Positions 38,018 to 51,400 of a stretch of DNA of 64,000 nucleotides are shown here, in pieces (positions within the stretch are counted from its first letter, which is position 1; the number at the start of each line of letters is the position of its first letter). The stretch comes from Parapristionchus giblindavisi (Eukaryota; Nematoda; Chromadorea; Rhabditida; Diplogasteridae), in contig CALSFV010000078.1 of assembly GCA_943737045.1 (NCBI GenBank), positions 383,688-447,687 on the forward strand, read 5' to 3'. The notes beneath the pieces are model-generated. The model saw only the letters and a list, made by a program, of their open reading frames with translations. It ran no database searches and was not told where the DNA came from. The position numbers were made by a program, and so were the translations under genes.

Positions 38018-39963
38018 TCATGACCAATCGTTTCTAAGACTATTAAAATATCGATTAGTCATTTCTTCAACAGGCATTGCATCAATGATAACATCTGTTA
38101 TTCTTCCTGGTTTAATATAATGCATCAGACTCTTTGTTAGTAAACGATGTCGAGTTATGAGAAGAATAGCATCGCCTATTCCAGATGATGTACAAATCTC
38201 AAGATATATTTATTATCATTTTTGGTTAATCACGTTTTGAATTCTACAGGATTTTTTTCTCTTTAATTGTTCATTCTCTAATTTTGATAAGGAATGAACT
38301 TACAAATCGTAGAAGAGTATGGAAGTATGCAACTGATTGAGGATTATAGAAAACACATGTTGCCATTAAAATAACTATTAATTTGAATATAATCGATAGA
38401 ATACAAACAGGAATTAGTGCTTCAGTCAATTCAATTACTTCTTTAACCTTAATCAGACAATAATCATTTATCCTCAATATCCAATTCCTTTCATGTAAAT
38501 AGCTATTGAAATTAGAGAAGGCGACATAATAATTGAATTCAAACCTGATATCGTATTTGTAGTCGATCTTTGGCAAAGATTGTATCATAATAATGTTTGC
38601 TCTATCGATAACATATAAATAGTAACTGAAGTAAACAAATTTCTTTTTTTTGTTCCTTTTTTCATTCATTCACATTACTTTCATCATTTTCGTCTTTTCA
38701 TCTTTTAATTTAATTTTTTTGTCAACAAATTTCATTTTGTACATCTATTAGACCATCGAGACTGTAAGGTCTTACCACCAATGCGATTATTTCTAGTGTA
38801 GTACTTAGTATTAAACATATGTCCCTTGTGGTCTCTGAAAAAAATTTCTTTGATAAAAGCAGGGTGTGACCAAAACTTATTAGGAATTTTTGTTCTAGAT
38901 GGTGTAGAAATCGAGACGGAATCAATACATTGTGTAGGAAGGTAAATATATTTTTACAATAAAAATACGATATATAGAAAGCTCATTAAAATGGGGCAAA
39001 ACAACTTTCATCAGCAAGCAAATTTCATTTTCTTGAATTTATGAATCAGGCTGAATTCAAATATATTTTTGCATGCTGGAAGTTTCTTTCGCAACTTTGC
39101 TGAGCTTTTTATTTATATAATAAAAATTCACACTTATTTTTAAAATTAGGATAAACTGGTCACTCACCGTATTGTAAACTAATAACCATAGGGTATACGA
39201 AGAAAATCTGAATTTATGTAAATACTTCATGTGATAATAAAATGAAATAATCATTGTCCTACTTCGAGTATGACTGCAATCATAATGAATTTATATAGAC
39301 TCCAACTATTGTTTTCATAGAAAGTTGGATGAAAACATAGAAGAAGACGTTCCAATGTAAAGAAAAACAACGAAAATGTACAAGATTGAAAAGCGGTTTC
39401 ATGAAGTACCAGAAGAGGGAAATAATTAACTGAAAGTACAAAAACAATGATTATTAATGCAAATATTGCATAATCGCATAATAATGATTTTAAATGTGAG
39501 AAATATACAGTCCCGCAGAGTCGCCATATCTAAATTCGCGGACCATGAATTGAGTCTATCGTTTATGTCTAACCTTGTTTTGTGCAAATGATCAAAGATG
39601 TACTTTTTGTAACGTATTTCAGTGAATGGAACATATTATAATAAAGTATTCAATTACATTCATTGACTGATATAGTCCTGTCATATATAATAGACCAGAT
39701 GGCAATCAATGTTTGTCCCAATGCAAGAACGAAGTGACCAATCACGTTCACAATTAGCAATGCTCTTAAATAAATAATGTTATTATATTATTATTTTTAA
39801 ATGAAATAACACGTAAAAAAGTCTTTAAAAAAACTAACTTGCATCCAGATTGAAGTGAAGTAGAAATAAGAAGAATGAATAGAATAAGAGATAGAATACA
39901 TGATGGTATAGTCCATATAATCTCAATCAATGATATCCATATTGGAAGAGATTCTCTCATTAT
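38018..39963 (-). CDS. seven-transmembrane chemoreceptor (Sra/Srab/Sre-like)
   Basis: Multi-exon minus-strand gene for a nematode serpentine receptor acting in sensory cilia. An N-terminal exon (from about 39960) gives membrane segment 1 (ESLPIWISLIEIIWTIPSC). The next exon (39770-39675) gives segment 2 (LIVNVIGHFVLALGQTLIAI). The exon 39425-39260 has segment 3 with the diagnostic FFTLERLLLCFHPTFYENNS followed by segment 4. A Cys-containing loop lies near 38930. Segments 5-6 span about 38640-38290 (DIRINDYCLIKVKEVIELTE, IPVCILSIIFKLIVILMAT). The tail (38200-38018) ends LRNDWS. The LER(x)nYE pattern after segment 3 is typical of the Sra superfamily; I cannot decide between Sra, Srab and Sre. 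Exon borders around 39250-38700 are uncertain, and the start ATG may lie in an upstream exon. Confidence 0.65.
39507..39530 (+). repeat. solo end of the 507-bp MITE
   Basis: CAGTCCCGCAGAGTCGCCA next to TA matches the left tip of the MITEs at 30301 and 35246; the rest is missing. Confidence 0.5.
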
Positions 39964-40091
39964 AAATGTATCTGAAATAGACAATTAACGGATATTATGC
40001 AAGGTGTCAAAGGAATATTACAAGCTAAATTGATTTGCTCCGTACTAGGTACGTTTTCTCTGTCTATCTCTTTCTTGAGTGTGCTAGTGAA

Positions 40092-40378
40092 TAGAGTTGG
40101 CTATTCGGGATGCGGGATGCGGGCCCGCAATGGCCCGCATTGTATTGCGGGCCCGCATAGAGACCACGCCCCTTTCTCACCGCCTCCGCCGCCCGTTCAA
40201 ACCCGTCGCGTGTACCCCGCGCACATATGTATATTATAGAAGTGACGTTGCGAACTATTTAGCGCCCGCATGCCATTGCGGGCCCGCAATCGATCCACCT
40301 CGCCTCCCTCCGAGGATGCGGGCCCGCAATGATTTTACGAGCCATTGCGGGCCCGCAACCCCCGAATAGCCAACTCTA
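40092..40378. mobile_element. 287-bp hAT-like MITE, copy 2
   Basis: Ends TAGAGTTGGC and GCCAACTCTA flanked by the exact 8-bp duplication CTAGTGAA (40084-40091, 40379-40386). It has the same GCGGGCCCGCAAT palindrome repeated as in the copy at 24750, with a different central spacer. Confidence 0.85.
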
Positions 40379-40386
40379 CTAGTGAA

Positions 40387-42416
40387 CAACGTCAGAGTGG
40401 AGTTTCAAATTTGCCCAACAAATTTCTTGTAATAAGAACGATACTTTGCACATATAATCATAATACTCGTAGTACACTAACCTCCACACGAAAAATAGTA
40501 TCACGAGAATATTTCATAGAACAGATGTCGACATGAAGTCACAGTATTGTGTTACTAGAAGGTAAAGCTGAATTATAAAAGATGGTAAATCCAATGGTAA
40601 ACATCTCATGATCGGAAGCACATCTTTTCGGATCTTACATATGCTATCTCATAGTTTTCGATGTGAAGAAAGCTATCAAATACCAGCTGTGGAAATCTTT
40701 TTCTAAGACTCAAATTAAAAAAAATTGGGCAGATTACATGAGACTTGCAATTTTTTACTTGTCGAATTTTTTGTAGTTTTTATTGAATCGATACTTTTAT
40801 ACATTTGTTGTATCTATACGCTATATTGATGTGGATTTTAAATAGCGAGAAGTGTTCTCGAAAAGACCCATAAGTAGAACATAAAGAAAATGGGTAGAGC
40901 ATCACCAAATGAATGTATCAAAGGGGTGGCTTTTCTCGTTTATTGGTTTCTGGAATTTCTCAACTTTTTTATTGAAAATTTCTAGATTTTTTGAGAAATT
41001 CAAAAAAAATTAAATTAAAACAAATTGAAATTCCATGAACAGTTTCGTTTCAGATATTTTTCTCGATATTTTTTCGCACACCCCTAGTGGATACGTTTCG
41101 AGTTAAAACTCTAATGAAAAAAAAAAGTTGTTGCTCATTAAGCTGACAATGATTATTCTGTGAGAAGCACTATAGAAGTCGAAATTTGCAATTAAAATTG
41201 CCACTTTTTGCGTCTTATCTTTTTCTTTATTCTTTATTCCATCATATTACATGGATCTAGAAAAAGTATTCAGCTGGGAATTTTCATGATAATTTTCTTC
41301 CTTAGAGAAAACTATGGGATAGGTTCTGACCATTCGCTTAAAAAGATAAAAAGATCGAGAAGGCGTTATTAGAAGAGTAAGGAATAGTGATATTCCATAT
41401 TTAACAGGCAATTGAAAGAGTAACACAATAGAAATATTCCCTCAAGTAGTTTTTTTTATTCCCATAATGAACCGTATAAATGCAGTTCATGGAATGAGAA
41501 GTGGTTACACTTTAACTGAACGGTAAATCATCTTATTCATTCCAAGAAGAATTCCATTGTTTAATGATAAATAAAGGAATGAATTAGATTACAATTTTGA
41601 AATATGAATATACATACCACATTTATAATACTAATCGCTTTATGTGGGTATTCAGAAATAATGGGATAATTGAATAGTGATCAGAATGCAATAGGGAACA
41701 TAAATTTGACTACAACGATGCTAGGAAACTAATACAATATTGGTATAACGAATGATGAAATGTAAGATGTATCTTGATATACGCAAATTACGTGAAACAC
41801 GAAGAAGATAAAATTGGGATTACATAGATTATATATATATTTTGAATGAATTATAGTTTGATGATCCGTACTTTATTACATTTCTCATTGTTCTGGTAAA
41901 AAATAGTATAACTCAACAATCTACTCAAATGGAATGAAAGAAAAGATAAATAAAATATTTTAAAAAAACGATCGTGAATAAAATACAAATAAAAGACGAT
42001 CGTGAAGTGAGTTTTTCTTCAGTTTCTATGGTATTTTGCTTTAGTGTACTATGGTTAACGGGTTTGTTTAATATTTTTTCGACCAACCGAACATTTTCGC
42101 TTACCTCTTAAATTACCTCACCTTCAGATACAAAAACTTTCTCATACATATGCATGACTGAGGTCGCCGGCAGTACAATATTATATTTCACACCAAACAG
42201 AAAATTTTGAAATTTTTTTGCTATTCCCGCACCCCCTCCCGGTTTTTCGAGTTTATCAACATGAGATCAACTATTTTAACAATTTAGAATGGAAATTATT
42301 GGATGCCAGATCTCTTTAAACCTTAATTATTTTTAATACGATAAATCTACACAGACAGAGCAAATAGATTCATCGGAATGGAGTACAAGTATGAATAAAT
42401 GACATAAAGCATTCAA
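40387..42416. other. 2-kb AT-rich intergenic region
   Basis: Between the chemoreceptor and the 3' end of the nuclear receptor gene. I found no splice-supported exon, RNA gene or shared repeat. Several long A/T runs only. Confidence 0.45.
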
Positions 42417-45400
42417 TCAGTTATGACCAGTATAAGTTTGATATGATTGTGATTGGAATGATGATGAAATAGTCTCGTAAGTCGTAGTTTCCTCTGGAAA
42501 TGTAGTTGATGAGGTGGGGGCGGAGTTTGTCTGAATAAAGAATATAGAAAGAATCGAATAGATTTTGGTAGATAAACAAACATTTTGAGTATAGTACATT
42601 GTAGATGAATATGAAGTACTTGGTTGGTCAGATTCATCCTAAAGATATTGGTTAAAGGGAGTATAGCACTTGTAAACTGTTTTTTACTAATATGCTGTGC
42701 TTGTTGACATGATTGTTGACTAATAAACAAAGAAATTATTCTATGATAAATGAATGATTAACATTGTTTACGATCTATCTAACGTTTGCATACTTTGCAA
42801 CATAACATAATGAATATCTCTATATTGAACATACTTCTAAATCATGAAACATTTCAGTTAATGTATAATGTCCAGGTGCTTGAAGTAATCTGAATTCCTT
42901 CTCTTGAGGTGTATCTTCTTCCAAATCATCTATATTATCATCTCCATTTCTTCTTCTTTTTCCTCGAGAAACCTTCATACTCAATACAGTTTGAGTCTCT
43001 TTATCAACTGTATTCCATCCATTTTCTAACTGCAAAGAGAAAAGATTCATATTTTATCATATGTAGATCAAGTTCAAGTTCAGCTTTTATAGAAGTCTTC
43101 ACTGTATTCAGTGTAAATATACATCAGTATATGTACTTCCCCCCAAATTCACCTATCCTAGTAAACTATCAAGAACCACTATTTCTTCCACATGAAATCC
43201 ATTCACTAAATGACAAAAAATGGAGTTGTTCCTGTGGAACACCCGTAAAAATCGATCTCTCATTTATAAATAAAGTAGTCGTTCCTAATGCTGACAATGA
43301 GCCGCTTGAAATTATCTTTCGCAGCTCCTTTTAAACATGAAAAGTTCCTTCCCCATGTCGCCATTCTATAGTTATTAGGTTGATTCATAAGTATTGTCGC
43401 ATTTAGGAGGGGTATGTTTGCGCTATCACTGCTCACAAGGGAATGCCCTGAAGCCACACTCACCGATCAGGTCCAAATTTTTACTGGAGTTACAGTCGCG
43501 CCGGAAAGTCAGTGCCAACTTTTTGTTTTTGTTATATTTTGTGAACCAATCGTGTTATCGGGCCGCTCTCGCGAGTTCTTATGGGAAATTTATCGAGGAA
43601 TCCGACCCTCATATTGACGAGTCATGAAAAATTCTCATTATTGCGTAATGATGACGAAATCGAAGTGCACTTTTTTTGAAAAATCATAACTCAGAGGAAA
43701 ATTTTTTTCCAGCCTACCGTTCTTCTAGAAGTTTGAGATCTTCGTGTCGGCTACTCAGAAAAATTTTTTTAGGTTGCTTCGATTTTTTTCAACCGCGGCG
43801 GCCTTGCTGCAAGATGGCGGCTGCAAACTCATATCTCAGCTCCAAGACATGCTAGAGACTCGTTCTAGGGATCAAAATGATCCTTATCATGTCCCAAATA
43901 ATCCCTGAATGTATGGTCTTGATCGGACCACAATTGCCTTCAGTACACCAAAAAGTCGTTTTTTCCGATGACCTCACTTTGAGGGCCTACAATTATGAGA
44001 GTGATTTTTCTAAAAATGTGGTTCTTGTGCTAAAATGTGCCGAATCCATCCCAGAAGTCATCCTCACACTTTGGTGAAAGCAGCTTGCTTCCCATTTTCA
44101 CGGCAAGCGTCAAGCGAGAAGGCACTCGTTACGGCGGCGCACCTCCAGCCCTTTCCCTCCATCCCCTTCCCTCTCCCTTGTAAGGGGAACGGCGCGCGCA
44201 CGCGCAGTGAGTGCGTGCGGTAAAGACTGATGTGGCACCGAGGGTTTGCAAGATGGGTCCACCCAAACTCGTAGTACATATTCTATGATGGATTTGGCAC
44301 ATTTTCGCACAAGAACCATATTTTTAGAAAAATCACTCTCATAATTGTAGGCCCTCAAAGTGAGGTCATCGGAAAAAATGTCTTTTTGGTGTACTGAAGG
44401 CAATTATGGTCCGATCAAGACGATACATTCAGGGATTATTTGGGACATGATAAGGATCATTTTGATCCCAAGAACGAGTCTCTAGCTTGTCTTGGAGCTG
44501 AGATATGAGTTTGCAGCCGCCATCTTGCAGCAAGGCCGCCGCGGTTGAAAAAAATCGAAGCAACCTAAAAAATGTTTTCTGAGTAGCCGACACGAGGATC
44601 TCAAACTTCTAGAAGAACGGTAGGCTGGAAAAAAAATTTCCTCTGAGTTATGATTTTTCAAATAAGTGAACTTCGATTGCGTCATCATTACGCAATAATG
44701 AGAATTTTTCATGACTCGTCAATATCAGGGTCGGATTCCTCGATAAATTTCCCATAAGAACTCGCGAGAGCGGCGCGATAACACGGTTGGTTAACAAAAT
44801 ATTACAAAAACAAAAAGTTGGCACTGACTTTCCGGCGCGACTGTACATCTCATATAGGGATGAGGTTTGGCTGTATCAGAAATTGCAAAGCTCTTCTTTG
44901 AAATTTTAAAATTAATTTAAAAATCGACAAAAAACAATGAAAACACTTTCAAAATCTATTTTTTGCACAAAAATTTGTTCTATGTGTGTGCACTGTAATT
45001 TTTCACTTTGATTGCGATGTTATGATGTTACTTCTGATAAAAATTTACATGCTGTAAATTTTATCATCGATATTTAAAAATAATTTTAAAATTTCAAAGA
45101 AGAGCTTTGCAATTTCTGATACCGCCAAACCTCATCCCTATATGAGATGTACCTCCCGTAAAATTTTGGAGCTGATCTGTGAGTGTGGCCTCAGGGCATT
45201 CCCTTGTCAGTCGTACGTAATCAATTACCCCGTCCGTAATGGCAGTAAATAAGTCACTTCTACTACTCTTTGATTGTACAAGTGAATTGTGCCTACATCG
45301 AATCTAGTGGCTAAAATGCCTCTTCATTTCATTCTCAGTTTAGTGCACATTCGGGACGTCATGTTGTTTTTCTTTCTATGAGAGCTCAAACCATTCGATA

Positions 45401-48400
45401 TCCACACCCGTATGGCGGTAGTACACAACACTAAGGCCCCTAGTATACGCACTGTGTAACGTTGGTTCAAATGCTTCGATAAGGAGGAAACGACGTCGAA
45501 GACGAGATCAGGATCGGACGGCCCTTCGAGCTGGACTTGGACGTGAAGCATCAGTATGTTCTATGCTATCACCCGTGGTATAGCGACGAGTCTTGGGGTA
45601 AGCTAACCCACCATCGTTCGTGGCCTACAGGATCTTGGCAAGGCCCAGAAGTTGGGTCGATGGTTACCCCACCGACTGTCGGACAAGCAGATAAACAACC
45701 GAGCGGACCTGTGTCTGAATCTAATTTACAACGGAACCATAATGCATTCCCGTGGCGATATGACTAGTGATATATACCATTCGAATCAGTATCCGATTCT
45801 GATAAGACACCGTTAATAAGCAATGTCAAAAGTTTAAGAGCTTCAAGAAAATCGATAATGAGAATCGTACAAATCCGAGCCAATTAAGATCAACTCGGCT
45901 TTGTGCTCCTATCTCACCCACCCTTGTGGTGTAGTGGATAGGGCGCTCGCATTTCATTTTGTAAGTACATGGTTCGATGCCTGGTATGCGATACTTTTTT
46001 TGCTGATTTTTTTCAAGTTCAAAAGTTGAGATCTGTTGTTTCATTGTTATCCTTTGTAGATCATTATCGATCGTCTGCTTAACCTCTGATCTCTTGCTCA
46101 CGCGCTTTTGTGTCTGCTTTTAAGGAGTTTCAGCTTCTGATTCGATATGTATCATGGCACAAATGCTAACGGCATAAAAAGTTTATTGCTTTTATTCAGT
46201 CTTCGAAAAAAATCGGCAAAAAAATATCGCATACCAGGCATCGAACCATGTACTTACAAAATTAAATGCGAGCGCCTTATCCACTACACCACAAGGGTCG
46301 GTAAGATAGGAGCTCAAAGCCGAGTCGATCTTAATTGGCTCGGATTTGTGCGATTTTCATTATCGATTTTCTTGAAGCTCTTAAACTTTTGACATTGCTT
46401 ATTAACGGTGTCTTATCAGAATCGGATACTGATTCGAATGGTATATGTCACTAGTCATATCGCCACGGGAATGCATTATGGTTCCCTTGTTAGTACGCTC
46501 GTACAACGACTTGTATCGACGGGATCATCACTGGAGATGAGAGATGGTTCCTTTAGGACAACATAGTCTGCAGGGTTCAGTAGGTCGATTGAGATGAACA
46601 GCCCAATCCCATCGTCAAACCCGAACTTCACAAGAAGAAGGTCATGCTGTCTGTTTGGTGGAGCAAAGGCGGTTTGGTGCATTGGGACCTGCTCCCGCAG
46701 GGGTCGGCTATTATGGCTGCAGTATACTCTCGCCAACGACGGACCCTGAAGTCCAAGGTCCCATCCGTTCCCTGGCTGCACGATCGGATTCACTTCTAGC
46801 ACGACAACGCCCGACAACGTTTGGGAATGACGACCGAAAAAGTCCTGTTGAACTTTGGCTAGCACTTCGTCCCCCACCCACCCTACTCGCCCGACTTGCT
46901 CCTAGCGATTACTACTTGATTTCCGATATAAAGCGCACTCTCCGAGTAGTACACTTCAACAATCAGCGAGAGGTCGAAATCGGGCTGACCAACTTCATTG
47001 CCTCCAAGCAGCCGTCCTTTTGGGAACACTGCATCCACAAGCTACAAGAACTTTGGAGGAAGTGTGTCGACGCAAACGGCGCTTACTGTGGTTGATTAGC
47101 TTTCGTCGAAATAAAGTTATTTTAATTTGTTCAAAGGGCCAAAATGCGACAAGACTTATGAATAAACCTAATATGACCGTTAAGAAATAGCCAACTTTTT
47201 CATTCCCGATAAATCCTCTACGTTTATCTTCTAAAGTTTTCATTTTCTCGTTTTATTCTGTTCCGTGTTTTCTCGGAACAGTAATATATCAATAATAATA
47301 TTAAATATAATTATTACTGATAAAAAGGATACCTGATGGGGAAATGGTTCAACAGGGAAAGATCCAAATAGATTAGTAAGAAGTGATGAACTACCAGTAG
47401 AGAATGTTTGAGCGAATTGAAGGTTCTCACACATACAATTGGCCAAATGCTGAAATGATAGACTTTATTTCAAATTTCATTCTTTAAAGTGTATGCCTAA
47501 TTGATGTATTCATGCACTGTAAACTGGTAGCATAAATGCACAAATCGAAAGTAATGTAATTTGGAAAGTGAATACTTTTATTGTGAAAACAGTGAAAACG
47601 TGTAGAAATATGTAAACCGAGACTTTAAAGGTATTATACTCTGTTGTAAACGTGAATGTTACTAGATAAGGACTTTGAGCTATGTATATTAGATTTTTTT
47701 GTTTTGATTTTTGATGTACTGGGCATGGTCTAAGGTGCCCAAATGATGTTTAAAAGGTTGCTAAAACTTTCTAAAATCAAGAAATCAATAATTTCAGCAC
47801 TGACATACTCGTTTTTACGGATCTCTTATATCAGCCCATGTGAATCGTTTGATTAAACCCACGAGAGGGCCAAACCTTGTACACTATGTTTTGCACAATT
47901 TAATTCTCGATAATACTAGATTTAGTAATAATTTAAAAGATGACAATGTATCTACTGTGCCTCCTCGTAAATAGAAGGTTTGAATCCAAACTCGATGATA
48001 GTAGAAGACCGTTCAATTCAGTAAATATATCAATGAGAAGATTAGATATTTATCGATTGGATTAGGTTTTATCCACTTTTGAAACATATTTGGTGCACAT
48101 TAGTTCATCGTGAATGTAGTGACTTGTAGTCTAATATAATTAGCTCAATCTAATATTTTTCAGTCATTCGTCAGTTAGACACCAAAGATTGCTCCAATTA
48201 CCACTACTTTCCTCGAAAACATGCTATCTCGAACGCATGTGGGATTACATAATTCATTCACATAATAAATATGCAGTTGTTCAAAATACCACTTTTGCTA
48301 TCTATGCGATTATAGGATTAGAGAACTCCGTAGTCTATGCATAAGATATTGCATATCAATGGAATATTCATATATAAAATGACTCATTCATAATAATCTT

Positions 48401-51400
48401 TCTCATGTAATAATAATAAGATAGATTTACAGTTAGACTATTAGAGAAAGAAGACGATACTCCACACTCAGTCACCCACACTATAATTTTGATAAGGAGT
48501 GATTATTATTTAAAGAAAAGACTAACAGCAACAGGGACGAGAGTGAGTAGAAGACTTCCAAATGATACAGATGCTTTAGATGATTGTCGTGCTTCTTTGA
48601 TAACAGAATACAATGCATCAGAGACTCGATGACGTAGATGAAGAACCTTATCTTGTCCTTCTTCACTCAAATCACGGGCTACTGAAATCACTACATTTTT
48701 CTATTAGAACAGGGTTCTAGATTTAAGCAGAATATTTACGTATACCGTCAAAACGAAAAAAAAGTGAAACATTTGTGACAATTTGTGACAAATTGACACA
48801 AAAGTTCACAAAGTGACTATTTCAAGCGTTTTTCACCTACCTGATGATGTATTTTCTCAGGTTTTTTAGTGTGGATGTGTTTGCTCAATGGAGTAATATA
48901 TGACAAAAGTGAAAAAATTAATCGGGAGCTCCGCGGAGAAAAATTGGTATACTGTAGCATACTGTAGAATCTTACTGTAAAACTGCTACCATTGCGCTTT
49001 CTTCGCCTAATCATGGATGTGTATATCATTTTATGACTCTTTACAGTGAATTTGCACTGTATGAACCATGGCATGGATCAGGTTGCAAAGCTGGTATACG
49101 GTAGAAAATCCTACCGTATACCAGTTTCACCAAACAGCGTTCACATTGAATTATTTAAATCGTTTTCTTCACATGACAATTAGGGAAGCCCAGTGATGCT
49201 CAAATACCCTATTATCTAATAAATAATTTCAAACCGCGTTTAGATATCATGATAGAAAATTTTCAAAATCTTGTGAACTTTTGTGACAATTTGTCACAAA
49301 TTGTCACAAATGTTTCACTTTTTTTCGTTTTGACGGTATACAGTGTTATTTTGCACATATTTTAAAGCTAAAAAAAACAAGAAGAAAAACCTCCTATGTA
49401 ATAAGGCATTCCTTCTTTATGTTTAGTCATAAGCTCTACAGAAATAAATAGCATAGAGATTCTTTAAAAAAAACATTTTAAAAAGCAGCTGTCTTCTTAT
49501 TAACACGCTTCTATTCTTATATTGTAAGCTACAGGCCTCAGATTTGCTGATTACGAATTCGGTTTCAGAAAGTGTCTAATCAACCTGACCTTCCAGAAAA
49601 TCGCTATTGAAATTTTTTAAAATTTCAAAACAAATCCGGATGAGTTGGTGAACTCATCTATTGACGTTCAATTCATCCATCTACCGTAGGAGATGAGGTG
49701 TTTCCTTTCAATTTGATTGTCATGGGTTCCCCTCTATTCATCCCATGTATTTTCTTTTTTTTCCCTTGAGACGTATCCAATTTTAGCATACAAAAGTAAC
49801 ATAGAATTTTAAGATTATGTATATGAATGAAAAAAAACAACAAAAAAGAAACGCTAGAAACGCATTGCGCCACAGACTACTAGCAGATAGATGGATGTGG
49901 AATCCCTCCATGGGCTAAAGAGAATTCTATCAATTCTATCCCAGATTCCCCTTACTTTAATTTTGCCTATTTCCCATAAGTCTCGCCCCTTTATGATCAT
50001 TCCTTTGTACGTTTTTCGAGATATGATGCCACTCTTTGATTGTACTTACATGGATTCAAAACAATCATAGCTGATATACATACAATCTCTTCTTCAAGTA
50101 TTCCATAATCACGATAAGGTGATACTAATTCATCCAGTGTTCTGCCCACAATTCCATTTGCTAAGTGACTGTAATAGGAATCGATTGAATTGAGAGATAA
50201 TGAACCCAAAATGTACTCAAATAAACGAAATGAATCAATTAATCTATGATGTGCAGTTGATAGTGTTCGTGTCTATCTATATGAATACAATAGATTCAAG
50301 ATAAATAGTTGTAAATAGTGAATATTAAATGAATGAGTATGAATAGAGGATACATACTATGAATCTGAATAGATCTTTGCCATATCACGTGGAACATATG
50401 AAAGATTACACAAACATAGAACGTTATTATCTCGTGTATTCTGAAATACTTTAATATTAGGACTAAGCTATTAAAAGGTTGACAAAATATAGGCAAATAT
50501 GAGAAAAGAATACGCTAAAAGAACTGAGACTTTTCCACAGAGGATCAGTGATTGAGTGTAGTACTACAGATCATTTTGTGAGATAATGTAATATAGATGA
50601 AACTTGATTTACTTGAGCTGTTCTAGCAGCAAAACAGAATACCATAAGTGGAGCAAATGATGATTTGACAAGAGCGATCTGAAATGGTTATTGATCTTTC
50701 CTGCGTAATGATTTTTTAGCATAGTTTAATCGTTTTCTCACATTGTTCTTCTCTGTGAATAGATACGATAACTTACTCTATCCTCAATCGATATTCCTCC
50801 ACTAACTAATTCCGATAACAATTGTACCCAATCAACCGCAGCTATCAATCTTCTATATGCAATACTTGACAGTTCATCATTCGCTGCCATTCGATAAGGT
50901 TCATAACGAATCTGCAATAGAAATATTAATATATTGATTGATTATGAAGCCAAACTTGTGATCGATTTCCATTGAGTGATGAAGGATGTCTTATTAACTC
51001 TTCTAATGTATTAACATTCAATGGATATAATACAGTTGCATCATGTGATGAGTCGCCTTTTGCTATCTTTAAATAATTACAAATAAAGTATGCACAGGCC
51101 AAAATTATATTGTATTTTGTTTCTCATTAATTTACTCTAGACATTGATTACAAGAACTAAGTATAGTAATATTATTGAAAAGCAATGTAAAAAGAAGAAA
51201 GAAAATTGTATTTAAAAAATCAAGAATGATCAAAATTTGCAAAATTCGTAAGATCTCTTTTTCTTCCTCTTGGAAACCGTAGGTTGTAAACACAGTATGA
51301 AAAACACAATAAAGAATAACGTTGACCAGTACTGTAACAAGTCAAAAATATTATTGATTTATTTTATGTAATTTAATTAATAAATCATACCTTAGTTTCA

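Larger units (their letters stand above)
43375..47171 (+). mobile_element. mariner element, broken, with three nested insertions
   Basis: Terminal repeats TTAGGTTGATTCATAAG and its near-complement at 47155-47171, flanked by TA. Plus-strand transposase remnants lie at 45340-45735 and 46488-47096: TGDERW, HDNARQR and [13 protein letters not shown] fit the D,D34D mariner catalytic pattern, and [19 protein letters not shown] fits the C-terminus. Frameshifts and stops break it, and three elements split it (43493-44843, 44846-45149, 45733-46485). It is an inactive old copy in the long last-but-one intron of the nuclear receptor. Confidence 0.8.

Noticed and set aside
42909..43334. 141-codon plus-strand frame
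   Set aside because: It is antisense to a nuclear receptor exon and its intron and shows no family resemblance.
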